Shown here in pieces: positions 63,252 to 64,000 of a stretch of 64,000 nucleotides of DNA (positions are counted from its first letter, which is position 1; each line of letters starts with the position of its first letter). Below the pieces are notes generated by a model, which searched no databases, was not told where the DNA came from, and worked only from the letters and a program-made list of their open reading frames with translations. Source of the DNA: Leucosporidium creatinivorum. Its lineage: Eukaryota; Basidiomycota; Microbotryomycetes; Leucosporidiales; Leucosporidiaceae. The DNA is taken from contig BCKL01000011.1 of assembly GCA_001600635.1 (NCBI GenBank), forward strand, positions 767,762 through 831,761, read 5' to 3'. A program made the translations under genes and the position numbers.

Positions 63252-64000
63252 CGCAGGCCCAGCTGCAGCTCAACGCCCTCCTCGCGACCCTCAACTCGAC
63301 CGCCCGGAAACATGGAAGGTCCTGGGCAGCGGCTCTGGCGGCTCTGGAGCTCGAGCGGAAGCTCAGGGAGGTCGGTGGCAAGATCAATCAAGCTACAGGC
63401 TATGAGGAGATTGAGCGGTTGAGGCTGGGAGTCGCAGACAGAGGTGCGTGCGAGCTGTCGCGTCGAACGGCGGGGAGCTGACCCTCTGGCTGAGAGGACA
63501 GAGAAGGCGCTGCTAGCAGCACGGGAGCAAGCTGCGCTGAGCAAGAAGGCTTATCACGCTGCTGTTGCCGTTCGCGCGGATTCGCAGAAGGAGGTCAACG
63601 ACTTGCTTCAGCGGAAGTCGAGCTGGCAGTCCGCTGATGTACTCAGGTAAGGTCTTTCGCTTCGGCTCAGATAGCGTGACAAATGCTGACCGCTCTGTCT
63701 CCAGGTTCACCGAGCTCATCCAGCAGGATCACGAGAACGAGCGGGCCGAGTCGCAGGCGAAGACGGGCATGGACGAGGGTGAGGAGAAGGTCGAGAAGGG
63801 CTTCTCAGGTATGTCGTTCCGATGCTGTCGGAGACTAGAAAAGATGCTGACTTTGCTCTTCGCCCAGACCTCATGCAGTCGATCCTCGAGCGCTATCACG
63901 AGGAGCAAGTCTGGAGCGACAAGGTGAGCCTTCTCGGCGCAGGACAATAGGCCGTCGGCTGACCCGCTTCTGCGCAGATCCGGTCTCTCTCCACCTACGG
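63005..64000 (+). CDS. SHE9: mitochondrial inner-membrane protein She9/Mdm33, 5' part
   Basis: The gene runs off the right edge. The start MFAAGPVRGCLACIYASRR opens an Arg/Ser/Ala-rich mitochondrial presequence with RCFSSSTPR. The coiled-coil body follows: KINQATGYEEIERLRLGVAD, AREQAALSKKAYHAAVAVRA, SQKEVNDLLQRKSSWQSADV, LRFTELIQQDHENERAESQA, DLMQSILERYHEEQVWSDKI and RSLSTYG. This is the She9/Mdm33 signature (GYEEIE, R-x-S-Q-x-EVN-LLQRK-SW, RYHEEQ-WSDKIRS). The family controls inner-membrane morphology and fission in yeast mitochondria; its two membrane helices lie beyond the window. Introns are at about 63650-63700, 63810-63867 and 63924-63978. The first intron (donor at about 63442) does not join in phase to the next exon as read, which could be a sequence error close to the N at 63146 or a genuine one-base change. 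Confidence 0.85.

Overview
The window looks like nuclear DNA of a GC-rich, intron-dense basidiomycete, most likely a Microbotryomycetes-type yeast such as a Rhodotorula, Sporobolomyces or Leucosporidium relative. The support is the gene content (an intersectin-like EH/SH3/RhoGEF/PH protein, a DDX60-type helicase, fungal GH5 exo-glucanase, complex I assembly factor) and very stereotyped short introns of about 50-90 nt: GTGAG/GTAAG/GTRCG donor, a CTGAC branch site 15-30 nt before the end, then CAG. No phage, plasmid, CRISPR, rRNA or intact transposon was seen.

Layout. 1-3.2 kb: 5' end of an ABCC multidrug transporter and a coiled-coil, Ser-rich protein, both minus. 4.4-5.2 kb: repeat copy with tRNA-Lys(CTT). 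5.4-9.3 kb: two tandem alpha/beta hydrolases (minus). 9.6-13.3 kb: kynureninase and an F-box-like protein (plus). 14.0-22.8 kb: minus-strand block of RPA14/RFA3, a CorA/Mnr2-type Mg transporter, mitoribosomal mL59 and a membrane-anchored exo-1,3-beta-glucanase. 23.1-26.2 kb: protein with an internal ubiquitin-like domain and a C-terminal RING-like domain. 26.4-27.2 kb: second copy of the tRNA-Lys repeat. 27.8-34.2 kb: intersectin homologue (CIN1-like). 34.8-40.9 kb: two uncharacterised minus genes around a tiny NDUFAF8-like gene. 41.7-46.7 kb: ADE1 and UTP4. 47.2-54.3 kb: DDX60-like helicase, divergent from a SNF2 ATPase (54.6-58.6 kb). 58.9-64 kb: rearranged region with two nested inverted repeats, an intact RPS4, a second RPS4 3' end, a truncated SHE9 5' end and the start of a fuller SHE9.

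Most genes are ordinary housekeeping genes with short intergenic spaces and four compact divergent promoters (230-302 bp). They do not form one pathway. The most unusual part is the right end: a 767-bp inverted repeat holds the RPS4 3' end and the SHE9 5' end, so recombination across it would flip the 2.2 kb between while leaving one complete RPS4. All seven ambiguous bases (N) in the window lie in duplicated segments, so assembly quality matters for that interpretation. Gene limits and splice sites were read by eye; I state exact exons only where I checked phase.
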